DNA from: Mycoplasmataceae bacterium
GTDB lineage: Bacteria > Bacillota_I > Bacilli_A > Mycoplasmatales > Mycoplasmoidaceae
Reading direction: 5' to 3'
Assembly: GCA_020024735.1 (NCBI GenBank)
Contig: JAHHTI010000056.1
Span: forward strand, 1-6,739
Length of the DNA stretch: 6,739 nt
The position numbers and the translations under genes are program-made. The notes beneath the pieces are model-generated. The model was given only the letters and a program-made list of their open reading frames with translations. It did no database searches and had not been told where the DNA came from. This document shows positions 1-6,698 of this stretch, one piece after another. Positions within the stretch are counted from its first letter, which is position 1; each line of letters starts with the position of its first letter.

Positions 1-70
1 ATTAAAATTTATTCCTTATGAAAATCAACTTTTCTATCATCTTTTTCCATTCCTTAAAGGGATTTTGTAC

Positions 71-76
71 TATAAT
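71..76 (+). promoter_or_regulatory. Promoter -10 box of the aminopeptidase gene
   Basis: A perfect TATAAT lies 31 bases before the ATG at 108. Transcription should start near position 83 and leave a leader of about 25 bases that includes the ribosome binding site. I see no convincing -35 hexamer at the usual distance. This is the only protein-gene promoter in the window that leaves room for a conventional leader. Confidence 0.6.
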
Positions 77-93
77 ATTAGATAAATTAATTT

Positions 94-102
94 AAAGAGG
101 TG
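94..102 (+). promoter_or_regulatory. Shine-Dalgarno site of the aminopeptidase gene
   Basis: AAAGAGGTG ends five bases before the ATG at 108 and matches the anti-Shine-Dalgarno end of 16S rRNA well. It fixes the start codon. Together with the upstream TATAAT it shows standard initiation, unlike the apparently leaderless genes elsewhere in the window. Confidence 0.75.
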
Positions 103-107
103 TTGAT

Positions 108-1466
108 ATGACTATTAATAAAGCAAGCAAAAATAAAGTAATTTTCAAGGCTATTGAAAAAACTGACAAGTTAAATATAGATAAAGCAAGTGCTTATACT
201 ATTATTAACCATGATGAAGCACATTATATGGTATTAGAAAAAAAAGGTGAATTAAATGGATATGAAATCTATTGAGCAGTAATCAATAATTTCAGAAATT
301 TAAAGAAACAAATTGATGTTGATTTAGATTCATTCATGAGTATTGTAGGAGAAAAAGAAGCTGAAAAATTAATCTCTTCATTACTAGCAGGTTTAGAATA
401 TGCTTCTGTTGTTCCTTGAACTGCAAAAACTACTATGCCAAAAAAATGTGAATTTAACATTGTTGGTAAAGCTACTACTAAATTTAAAGATTTAATTCAA
501 GAATATAAAATTGTAGCTGAAGCACAAACATTTGTAAGAAGTTTGCAAGACCAACCTTCATGCTTAATGAATCCAGCTGCTTTCATTGAAGCTATTCAAA
601 ACAAATTTAAAGAAGTAAAAGGTGTTAATATCAAAACCTTTACAACTGAAGAATTAGATAAAAAAGGAATGAAATTATTAACTGGTGTTGGTAAGGCTGG
701 TAAAGGTAAAAAATCATCTCGTTTAATGCACGTTGAATTTAAAAACAACAAAGCTTCTAAAGATCTTTACGGTTATGTAGGTAAAGGGGTATGCTTTGAT
801 GCTGGTGGATACAATATTAAAACTGGTATCAATATGAGATGAATGAAATATGATATGTCAGGAGCTGCAATTGTTTGTGGAACTGTTTATGCACTTGCAA
901 AGAACAACATTAAAACTAACGTAGTAGCTGTTACTCCATTAGTTATGAACCTTGTTAGTGATGAAGCTCAATTACCTGATGATATTGTTAAATCTTACTT
1001 AGGTAAAACTGTTGAAATCGACAACACTGATGCTGAAGGAAGATTAATTTTAGCTGATGCTTTAACTTATGCAGCTAAAGATTTAAAAGCAACTCACTTA
1101 TTTGATGTTGCTACTTTAACAGGAGCAATGATTTACTCATTGGGAGATACTTATACTGGTACATGAGCTACTAATGATAAAATGTGAACCCTTGTTGATC
1201 AAGCTTCAAAAAGTGTTGGAGAACAAGTTTGAAGATTACCATTCAACCATGAATTCTTAGCAATGTTAAAATCAAATGTAGCTGATATTGCCAACTCATG
1301 TAATGGTCCAGCTGCCGGAAGTTCAAGAGCGGCTTGTTTCTTAAGAGAATTTACTTGTGATTTACCATATGTACACTTCGATGTAGCAGCTTCAGCTGAT
1401 AAAGGAAACGAAGGAACTGGTGTTATTTTAAGAACACTATATGCAACTGCAAAAAATATCAAATAA
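108..1466 (+). CDS. pepA: M17-family leucyl (cytosol) aminopeptidase
   Basis: This 452-residue cytosolic metallopeptidase removes N-terminal residues from peptides; family members are hexamers with two metal ions per subunit. The frame is continuous only if six TGA codons (residues 56, 104, 245, 353, 360, 375) are Trp. The N-terminal part (about 1-150) is the poorly conserved M17 N-domain. The catalytic domain carries GKGVCFDAGG around 225-234, with metal ligands K226 and D231, catalytic K238, metal ligand D249 in MKYDM, and the M17 signature NTDAEGRL at 306-313, with metal ligands D308 and E310 and catalytic R312. All key residues are present and the length is normal, so the enzyme should be active. 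In an organism with few biosynthetic pathways its likely job is recycling imported or internal peptides into amino acids. The ATG at 108 is supported by a strong Shine-Dalgarno site. It ends with TAA, and the next gene begins 45 bases later from its own promoter. Confidence 0.96.
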
Positions 1467-1493
1467 TTATATAAATAATTAATTAGTAATTTA

Positions 1494-1502
1494 TGTTATA
1501 AT
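1494..1502 (+). promoter_or_regulatory. Extended -10 promoter of the putative surface protein
   Basis: TGTTATAAT is a perfect TATAAT with the extended TGN element. It ends nine bases before the ATG at 1512. Initiation 6-8 bases after the box would fall at about 1508-1510, leaving a leader of only about 2-4 bases. No Shine-Dalgarno sequence or good -35 box is visible. The same TGTTATAAT precedes tlyA on the other strand. Confidence 0.65.
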
Positions 1503-1511
1503 ATCTACATT

Positions 1512-2873
1512 ATGAAGCTAAAAAGTTTATTTAAAATATTTTCATCAATTGGATTAGTAACTGCTGGTGGTTTAACCATTGGTCTATTTGTTGATATGAT
1601 TCCTGGTAATTATGCAAATGTAAGAATGTTTGATAAAAACACTTACAACGCTTGAAAAGCAAACAAAAAATTAAAAATTAACTATGCTACTTTACCAACA
1701 TCAAAATATTCTTTTAGAGATATTTTAGATAACCCTAAAAGTGTTAATGGTGGAAACTTCCTTTTCTTCTTTGGTTCTCAAGCTTATAAAGCAACTAACA
1801 ATATGTTATGAGGATACAATCAAGATTTTGCTAATTCTCAAGGAGAAACTCCTATTTACGAACAAGCTATTATGCAAAAAGTATATGATGCTTTCTGAGG
1901 AAGTGATAATGAAGCATTAGGTCTTAGTAAAATCAATCCTATCTTCTTAAACTATGTTGATATCGTGGAAAAACAATCTTTATTTGATGCTTGAAATTTA
2001 AAAAAAGAAAGAGCTTCTACTTTGGGTAATTATGAAACTAATATTTTTTATCCAAACAAACCAAATACTATCCCTGCTACAAATCCTGATAATACACCGA
2101 TTCTACCGGGTGATGAACAACCAAAACCAGAATGAATAAAGACTGATAAAAATGGTCATAAATATTTTATTGATCCAATCAGCAATTATAAATACCAACA
2201 AGATGCTAAGAATGATAACATTTGATACTTTATCGATCAATTCAATTGATCAGTTGGTGAAGGTCTAGATGCTCAAAAAATTCCAGTTGTTAAAGGTGCT
2301 AGTTTTGGTAACTCAGATTTTGTTGACTTTGATTTCACTCCAAATTTAGAAACTTTCTATGAATGAAGACCTAATGATGGAAAAGATACTAAATATGAAA
2401 AAGTTTATTATCGAAATGATGATTCTGTAAAAAATTTCTTGTATAACTACAACTTTATCGAAACATATGTTAAGAATGTTTACAATGTTTCCGGTGTTAA
2501 TAAAGAAGGTATGCTATTATGTGCAAGAAATCTTAACCCTAAGGATTACACTAATGAAATTACTAATCCTTTTGAAATAAGAATTTTCTCTGGTATTAAT
2601 GCTGACCAAACAGCTGTAGGTAATACATTAGATCAAATTATTAGATTCTATAATCCTGACTATTCAAACGAAGATAATAAAGATGATTCTTCTGCTGATA
2701 CTGGCACTGATACTGGCACTGCTGATGCGCCAACTGATACTACTACTGGTCCAGCTACAGGAGCTAGAACTTACAATGTTAATCAAAAAGTTTATCATTT
2801 AAATCAATTAACTAATAATCTTCAAGAAAATGAAAAAAATATGTCTTTAGTAGAACCAAAAAATAACTACTAA
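1512..2873 (+). CDS. Hypothetical membrane-anchored or secreted protein
   Basis: I do not recognise this 453-residue protein. Eight TGA codons (residues 48, 100, 129, 161, 208, 238, 246, 285) read as Trp. The N-terminus has basic residues K2, K4 and K8 followed by a Gly-rich hydrophobic stretch at about 12-30, which looks like a signal anchor or signal peptide. There is no lipobox cysteine, so it is not a typical mollicute lipoprotein. The rest is hydrophilic and rich in Asn, Asp and aromatic residues, as in exported proteins. A conspicuous aromatic motif, GGNFLFFFGSQAY, lies at 80-92. A Pro/Asn-rich linker (about 181-207) separates two presumed domains, and a low-complexity acidic Thr/Gly tract (about 386-419) precedes a final segment of some 34 residues. 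The start is the first ATG after a strong extended -10 box, and the hydrophobic signal directly follows it. It ends three bases before the convergent dinB stop. I infer an extracellular location with moderate confidence; the function is unknown. Confidence 0.88.
2697..2720 (+). repeat. Two exact 12-base tandem repeats inside the surface protein gene
   Basis: GATACTGGCACT occurs twice back to back and encodes Asp-Thr-Gly-Thr twice (residues 396-403). It sits in a longer degenerate Asp/Thr/Gly/Ala tract reaching about residue 419. The unit is a multiple of three, so slippage would change length without breaking the frame. Confidence 0.85.
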
Positions 2874-2876
2874 AAT

Positions 2877-3968
2877 TTATTTTTCAATTAAACTTAATTG
2901 TTTTATCAAAGCATCTTGTTCTTCATCAACAACTTTACTAGCTCCTATGCTAATTTGTGTTAAGGAATTATTTTCTCAATATTTATTCAATAATTTAATA
3001 TAAATGTTAGCAAATTCTTGCTGGTTAATAATCTTTTTATGAAGTGTAATACTACGAGATGTTGTCTTTTTATGTTCATCCCTTAGAGATAAGGTAAAGG
3101 TATGACAATTAACTTTTTCATCCATTATTTTTTGAAATAATTGTTCACTTAAAGTGATAATTTTTTTCTTAATAACATCACTTTCGTTGGTAGAATATAA
3201 AAATGTTTCGGCTAAAGAAAATGTTTTATGATGTCCAGTTTCAGCATTAATCACATCACTACTCTTGCCTGTAAAAAAATCATACAATAGGTTGTATTTA
3301 CTTTTTAAATCCAAAGCTAATTTATCTTGATATGGATATTCCATAAAATCTTTAACAGTATGGATGTTTTTAGTTTTAAAATATTGAGCAGTACTTTTAC
3401 CTACAAAGAAAATATCACTAATTTTACAAGGATAAAGTTTAGTAGTTATATCTTCTATATAAAGAGTGTTATAAAAAGTTTGTTTTGAAGAAATATCATT
3501 TGCTGTTTTAGCAAGGAACTTATTTTCCCCAATACCTATAGAAATCTTTAAACCTGTTTCCTTTAAAACTGTTTGATAGATATCATTCACTAGGTACATA
3601 ATATTATTATGATATGTTTCTAGAATAGGTGTGGCATCGAGATAACATTCATCTGTTGAATAACATTCTAACTCAGGAGTAAAATGTTCTCTAATACATG
3701 TAAAGAATCTTTGTGAATATTTTTTATACTCATCCATCTTGGATGTTACTATCATTAGTTCAGGGTGCAATTTTTGAGCTTCAAAAACTTTTTGTGGCGC
3801 TTTTATCCCATATCTTCTTGCTATATAGTTGGAAGTTAGAACAATTCCTTTATATTTAGAACTCACTACAATTAGTGATTTATCTTTATAATAAGGATTA
3901 ATAATTTCTTCCACTTGAGCATAGAAATAATTGATATCAAGATGAAGAATAATTTTTTTATTATTCAT
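2877..3968 (-). CDS. dinB: Y-family translesion DNA polymerase (DinB/Pol IV-like)
   Basis: This 363-residue polymerase should copy past damaged template bases. The N-terminus LHLDINYFYAQVE (8-20) gives catalytic D11 and a tyrosine steric gate, Y16, as in archaeal Dpo4. STDECYLD (104-111) gives catalytic D106 and E107. GIGENKFLAKTAND (145-158) is the conserved palm motif. A helix-hairpin-helix region lies at about 180-210, and a little-finger domain fills about 245-340. One TGA, codon 331, is read as Trp; a standard-code reading stops there and loses 33 residues. Those residues end in QLSLIEK, where QLSLI (357-361) matches the sliding-clamp binding consensus QLxLF. The ATG overlaps the last eight bases of tlyA, so translation is probably coupled; an AGGA lies 11 bases upstream. 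The gene ends with TAA, three bases from the convergent surface protein gene. It could be named dinB or a UmuC/ImpB-type gene; the family is certain, the subfamily less so. Confidence 0.94.
2885..2904 (+). terminator. Weak intrinsic terminator for the surface protein gene
   Basis: CAATTA and TAATTG form a six-base stem with a four-base loop, followed by TTTT, starting 12 bases after the plus-strand stop at 2873. The U tract is on the plus strand only, so it would serve the surface protein gene and not dinB. The stem is AT-rich and therefore weak. The bases are also the last dinB codons, those for Gln-Leu-Ser-Leu-Ile. Confidence 0.4.
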
Positions 3969-4701
3969 ACTTAAATAGTCCTAAAAATTCAGTATTATTT
4001 TTCTTGGCCCCAGTAATAGGAGAAGTCATAATCCCGATATTTTTAAACCCATTACTTTGGGCATAACCAACCACTTGTTTAATAGCTTGTTGATGATATT
4101 GTGGATCTTTAACTACTCCTTTATGTTTAGCAATAATTTGTGGTGATAATTCATATTGTGGTTTAATTAAAGAAACAATTAAAGCACCTTTTTTTAAAGG
4201 ACATCTAGTTAATGCGGCAAACATATATTTAGAACTAATAAAACTAATATCACTAACAACTATATCGATCGTATCACTAAAATATGTCTCATCTAAGTCT
4301 TTAATATTTAAAGGACTTAGATCAATGACAGCGGGATGATCTTTAATTTTTGGATGCAATTGATTAGTACCAACATCCACACAATATATCTTGGTTGCAC
4401 CATGTTGGATAGCACAATCACTAAAGCCTCCTGTTGATGCACCAACATCTAATACTACTTTATCTTTAAAATCTAAATGAAACTCCTCAATGGCTGCTAA
4501 TAATTTATAACCAGCTCTTGATACATATAAAAGATTGTTGTTTAGAACAACATCATCACCTTCAATAACTTCAAAATTACTTTTATTTACTATTTTTTGA
4601 TTAACTTGTACAAAACCTTTACTAATTAAATCTTGAGCTTTATTTCTTGACTCACAATATCCTGAATTAACTAAATAAACATCTAATCTTTCTTTTTTCA
4701 C
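3961..4701 (-). CDS. tlyA: TlyA-family rRNA (cytidine-2'-O)-methyltransferase
   Basis: This 246-residue cytoplasmic enzyme methylates the 2'-O of cytidine in ribosomal RNA using S-adenosylmethionine. An S4 RNA-binding domain occupies about 5-60 (RLDVYL at 5-10). It is followed by an FtsJ-like Rossmann domain with GASTGGF at 87-93 and DVGTNQL at 109-115. The tetrad known from M. tuberculosis TlyA (K69, D154, K182, E238) aligns with K66, D151, K180 and E238 here. Further family motifs are SDISFIS (150-156), KPQYE (180-184), KGVVKDP (194-200) and SPITGAKKN (228-236). The short ends resemble the TlyA-I type, which modifies 23S rRNA C1920 only, whereas longer TlyA-II also modifies 16S C1409; that assignment is inferred. 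Older 'hemolysin' names for this family should not be taken as function. The start is GTG, four codons before the S4 domain and directly after a promoter -10 box; no ATG fits. The last eight bases overlap dinB. Confidence 0.95.
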   Translation of the reverse strand: MKKERLDVYLVNSGYCESRNKAQDLISKGFVQVNQKIVNKSNFEVIEGDDVVLNNNLLYVSRAGYKLLAAIEEFHLDFKDKVVLDVGASTGGFSDCAIQHGATKIYCVDVGTNQLHPKIKDHPAVIDLSPLNIKDLDETYFSDTIDIVVSDISFISSKYMFAALTRCPLKKGALIVSLIKPQYELSPQIIAKHKGVVKDPQYHQQAIKQVVGYAQSNGFKNIGIMTSPITGAKKNNTEFLGLFKYE

Positions 4702-4707
4702 ACTACA

Positions 4708-4716
4708 ATTATAACA
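4708..4716 (-). promoter_or_regulatory. Extended -10 promoter of the tlyA-dinB operon
   Basis: On the minus strand TGTTATAAT is followed by exactly six bases and then the GTG at 4701. Transcription would begin at or within a base or two of the GTG, which predicts a leaderless mRNA. There is no good -35 hexamer 17 bases upstream and no Shine-Dalgarno site. Confidence 0.7.
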
Positions 4717-4753
4717 TTAAGAATAAATTGTTTAGTGACCTGCCTATTATTTA

Positions 4754-4763
4754 CTTAATTAAG
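4754..4763. other. Ten-base perfect palindrome between divergent promoters
   Basis: CTTAATTAAG is its own reverse complement. It lies in the 140-base gap between tlyA and tRNA-His. It may be chance in AT-rich DNA or a binding site; nothing in the sequence decides. Confidence 0.3.
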
Positions 4764-4793
4764 GATACATTATATAGTTATATTAATGTAAAT

Positions 4794-4823
4794 TTGAATA
4801 CATTTAAAAATAAATGATATAAT
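4794..4823 (+). promoter_or_regulatory. Promoter of tRNA-His
   Basis: A -35-like TTGAAT (4794-4799) and TATAAT (4818-4823) are separated by 18 bases, and TGA just before the -10 makes an extended element. Initiation near 4830 would leave a short 5' leader before the mature tRNA at 4842. The -35 lies within a TGTA-N8-TACA dyad at 4787-4802. Confidence 0.7.
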
Positions 4824-4841
4824 CTACATATACCATAATAT

Positions 4842-4919
4842 GGCGGCTTTGGTGAAGCTGGTTAACACACCTGACTGTGACTCAGGCATTCGCGAGTTCG
4901 AGTCTCGTAGGTCGCCCCA
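4842..4919 (+). tRNA. tRNA-His, anticodon GTG
   Basis: The cloverleaf is complete. Position -1 is G4842, paired with discriminator C4916, the identity feature of histidine tRNAs. The seven-pair acceptor stem is 4843-4849 with 4909-4915 and contains two G-U pairs. The D stem has three pairs (4852-4854 with 4866-4868). The anticodon stem is 4870-4874 with 4882-4886, and the seven-base loop carries GTG at 4877-4879. The variable loop is five bases, and the T stem is 4892-4896 with 4904-4908 around TTCGAGT. The 3' CCA (4917-4919) is encoded. It is transcribed alone, with its own promoter and terminator. Confidence 0.97.
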
Positions 4920-4927
4920 TTAATATT

Positions 4928-4953
4928 AGACTAGGATATTCCTAGTCTTTTTT
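4928..4953 (+). terminator. Intrinsic terminator of tRNA-His
   Basis: AGACTAGGA (4928-4936) and TCCTAGTCT (4940-4948) form a perfect nine-pair stem with a three-base loop, followed by a run of T (six counting the last stem base) from 4948. It begins eight bases after the tRNA. On the minus strand no U run follows the stem, so it should work in one direction. The 3' arm contains the stop codon of the convergent NTPase gene. Confidence 0.9.
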
Positions 4954-6171
4954 ATTCTTTACAAGCATGCCGTTGGCTTGCATAAATGATTTTCAAGGTT
5001 GTAAAAGTTTTGTAACATCATCATTGATATTATCTACTTCACTAATCAACTGCTTAACTTCCTCTTGCATCATTTTCTTAAAAACTCGGGCATTATTAAA
5101 GGTTTGTCATTGTTGTGGAAAATGTTGTTTGATTTCTACATAACTTTTATTTAACTTTAAGCGAAGTGACTCGTAAGTTTCTTCATTTAAAGGTATGAAA
5201 CTATTAATAACTTCTAAATAAATATCTACTCAAGAACAAGATACTTGAAATGGTAAAAAATGATTGAATTTTTCTATATGATTAACATTGATATTACAAT
5301 ACAATTTATTCATTGTTTCAATATCTCCAACTGCTAGAATTAGGAAATTATCAAAACTTGAGAGTAGCTGAAGAATACGTGGAATTTCTCAAGTATGGAT
5401 AGCTAATCTTTCAATGTTTTCTAAAACTATTAGAGTTCGTCTTCGTTTTTGTAAACTTTCATCATATTGATAGGTTAACTCATTGACATCAATGAGTGTC
5501 TTTGTCATATAATAACTACTTGTGTGTTGGGCTTTTAAATTTTTATTCCCTTTTCCAGAACTTAAGTTAACTTTAACAAAAGCTAAATTAGAATTCTTAG
5601 AAATGGATACCGCATTCATTTGACTTTGAATTAATTTAGATCAATTAGTCGGAATATAGTTAGATTGATAATATAAAATATTAGGATCATTTTTTCGCTC
5701 TACTTGATGGGTTAAATGCACCCTTGTAAATTTAGTAAAATCTAAGAAATTCTTAAACCATTCCATCACACTTCAATATCATCTCTTCTTACTAAACTTA
5801 TAGACTTGAAAAAGGATGTTGGTTAAAATACTTTCATAATTAGATTTGCTAGTAGCAAAGTTTAAACAGTCAATATAAATAATATTATCTTTTCTAATAA
5901 TTCCTTCTTGATGACAAATAGTTTTTAATAATTCTTGAGTAACATATGATTTACCACACCCTAATGGACCATCAATAAAGAAGATAGGGGATTTATATCG
6001 AAGTTCTTCTAAAAAGTAATGAGCAGGATAGTCTTCTTGATGATATTGTTCCATTAATTGTTGGTAATGCTTTTCATATTCATTAACAAGTTCATTAATT
6101 TTATTCACCACATCTTGAGCATTATCTAGAGATTGTGTTCCATATTTAATCAAAAAATGTTTAGATGGCAT
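4942..6171 (-). CDS. KAP-like P-loop NTPase
   Basis: This 409-residue protein reads through only if seven TGA codons (residues 131, 133, 177, 261, 314, 355, 393) are Trp; residue 138 is TGG. Walker A is GPLGCGKS (68-75) after the strand SPIFFID. The Walker B-like strand is TLIVLENIERL (246-256), close to the KAP pattern hhhIDDLDR but with Glu251-Asn252 in place of Asp-Asp. FLILAVGD (276-283) resembles a sensor strand, and NNARVFKK (359-366) resembles the C-terminal KAP 'nnRdlkRf' segment, with R362 a candidate sensor Arg. The region 131-150 is rich in Trp and Phe and could contact the membrane, but I see no clear transmembrane helix. The ATG overlaps the upstream membrane protein gene by 11 bases and has AAGGA five bases upstream, so the two are probably made together. 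It ends with TAG inside the tRNA-His terminator. KAP placement is by motif and is moderately sure; other STAND/AAA-like NTPases are possible. Its cellular role is unknown. Confidence 0.88.
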
Positions 6172-6637
6172 ACTGTTCCTTATACTGATTTAAATAGATA
6201 TAACAGATGCGGTATAACACTACCTTTTCGGCAACATATCCAAAGATTACCATAACTAAAAATGGAATGAAAATTGAATCATGAATTTGTTGTGATAACA
6301 AATAGGCTAAAATTCCAGGTGTACCATACATCAATAAAATCGACACTATATATAAAATTCATTCTAAAATACATTTCTTACAAGCAAAATGAGAAACAAA
6401 AAATTTATAGGTTGTATTGGTAATATCAAAATGAGGATGGTTATGTTTGATAATGGCTACATTAATTCACAACCATATCAAATTAGCACTACACATTAAA
6501 ATTAGATTAGAAGAATAAAGAATCATATAGATTCCATAATTTTTAACACATGATAAAATTAAGATACTAATAGATAAAAGTGTAACTGCTACATTACAAG
6601 ATAAATAAGAAATAATTCATCTTTTGATTTTCTTCAT
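6161..6637 (-). CDS. Small four-helix membrane protein of unknown function
   Basis: This 158-residue protein has hydrophobic segments at about 8-31, 36-63, 91-116 and 120-147, which suggests four transmembrane helices with a polar, His-rich loop at about 64-90 (HNHPHF at 65-70; CKKC at 86-89). TGA codons at residues 7, 57 and 93 are Trp. I recognise no family. The open frame extends up to an ATG at 6652, but the TATAAT at 6644-6649 lies downstream of that codon, so the ATG at 6637 is the likely start and gives a normal basic MKKIKRW N-terminus. The last 11 bases overlap the NTPase gene, the only other member of the transcription unit. The pairing suggests it supplies a membrane base for the NTPase, which lacks clear helices of its own; this is an inference. 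The CKKC and His cluster could bind metal, but this is not established. Confidence 0.82.
6177..6181 (-). promoter_or_regulatory. Shine-Dalgarno site of the KAP-like NTPase gene
   Basis: AAGGA on the minus strand lies five bases before the ATG at 6171, inside the 3' end of the membrane protein gene. It supports that start and independent or coupled reinitiation on the shared mRNA. Confidence 0.6.
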
Positions 6638-6643
6638 ATATAA

Positions 6644-6671
6644 ATTATACATTTATAAATAATGTTTGCAA
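6644..6671 (-). promoter_or_regulatory. Promoter of the membrane protein/NTPase unit
   Basis: On the minus strand a -35-like TTGCAA (6671-6666) and a perfect TATAAT (6649-6644) are 16 bases apart. Six bases separate TATAAT from the ATG at 6637, the same spacing as for tlyA, so the mRNA should be leaderless. Confidence 0.6.
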
Positions 6672-6690
6672 TTCTTAAAAATTCCTAAAA
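6671..6690. repeat. Two imperfect 10-base tandem repeats
   Basis: ATTCTTAAAA is followed directly by ATTCCTAAAA, with one mismatch. The pair lies just upstream of the promoter of the membrane protein/NTPase unit. It may be chance in AT-rich DNA. Confidence 0.4.
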
Positions 6691-6698
6691 ATTGTCTT

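Noticed and set aside
1..95. Short open frames before the aminopeptidase (plus strand 2-85 and 18-95; minus strand 1-50)
   Set aside because: They are under 30 residues, overlap the aminopeptidase promoter or leader, and lack start signals. The frame open from base 2 to 85 could be the tail of an upstream gene, but nothing distinguishes it from chance.
269..460. Minus-strand open frame of 63 residues
   Set aside because: It lies inside the aminopeptidase gene on the other strand and has no ribosome binding site or recognisable protein features.
1199..1462. Minus-strand open frame of 87 residues
   Set aside because: It is the antisense shadow of the conserved C-terminal part of the aminopeptidase and has no start signal.
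108..1466. Aminopeptidase as a gene broken by several in-frame stops (separate fragments at 435-842, 843-1166, 1263-1466)
   Set aside because: All breaks are TGA codons in one unchanged frame, at positions where Trp is acceptable, and every catalytic residue is present. The mollicute code explains them without any mutation.
1465..1480. AATTAT-ATAA-ATAATT hairpin as terminator of the aminopeptidase gene
   Set aside because: The six-pair stem is all A-T and is followed by no T run, so termination there is not supported.
3961..4701. TlyA as a hemolysin or toxin
   Set aside because: The complete methyltransferase tetrad and S4 domain point to rRNA modification; the hemolysin label is historical.
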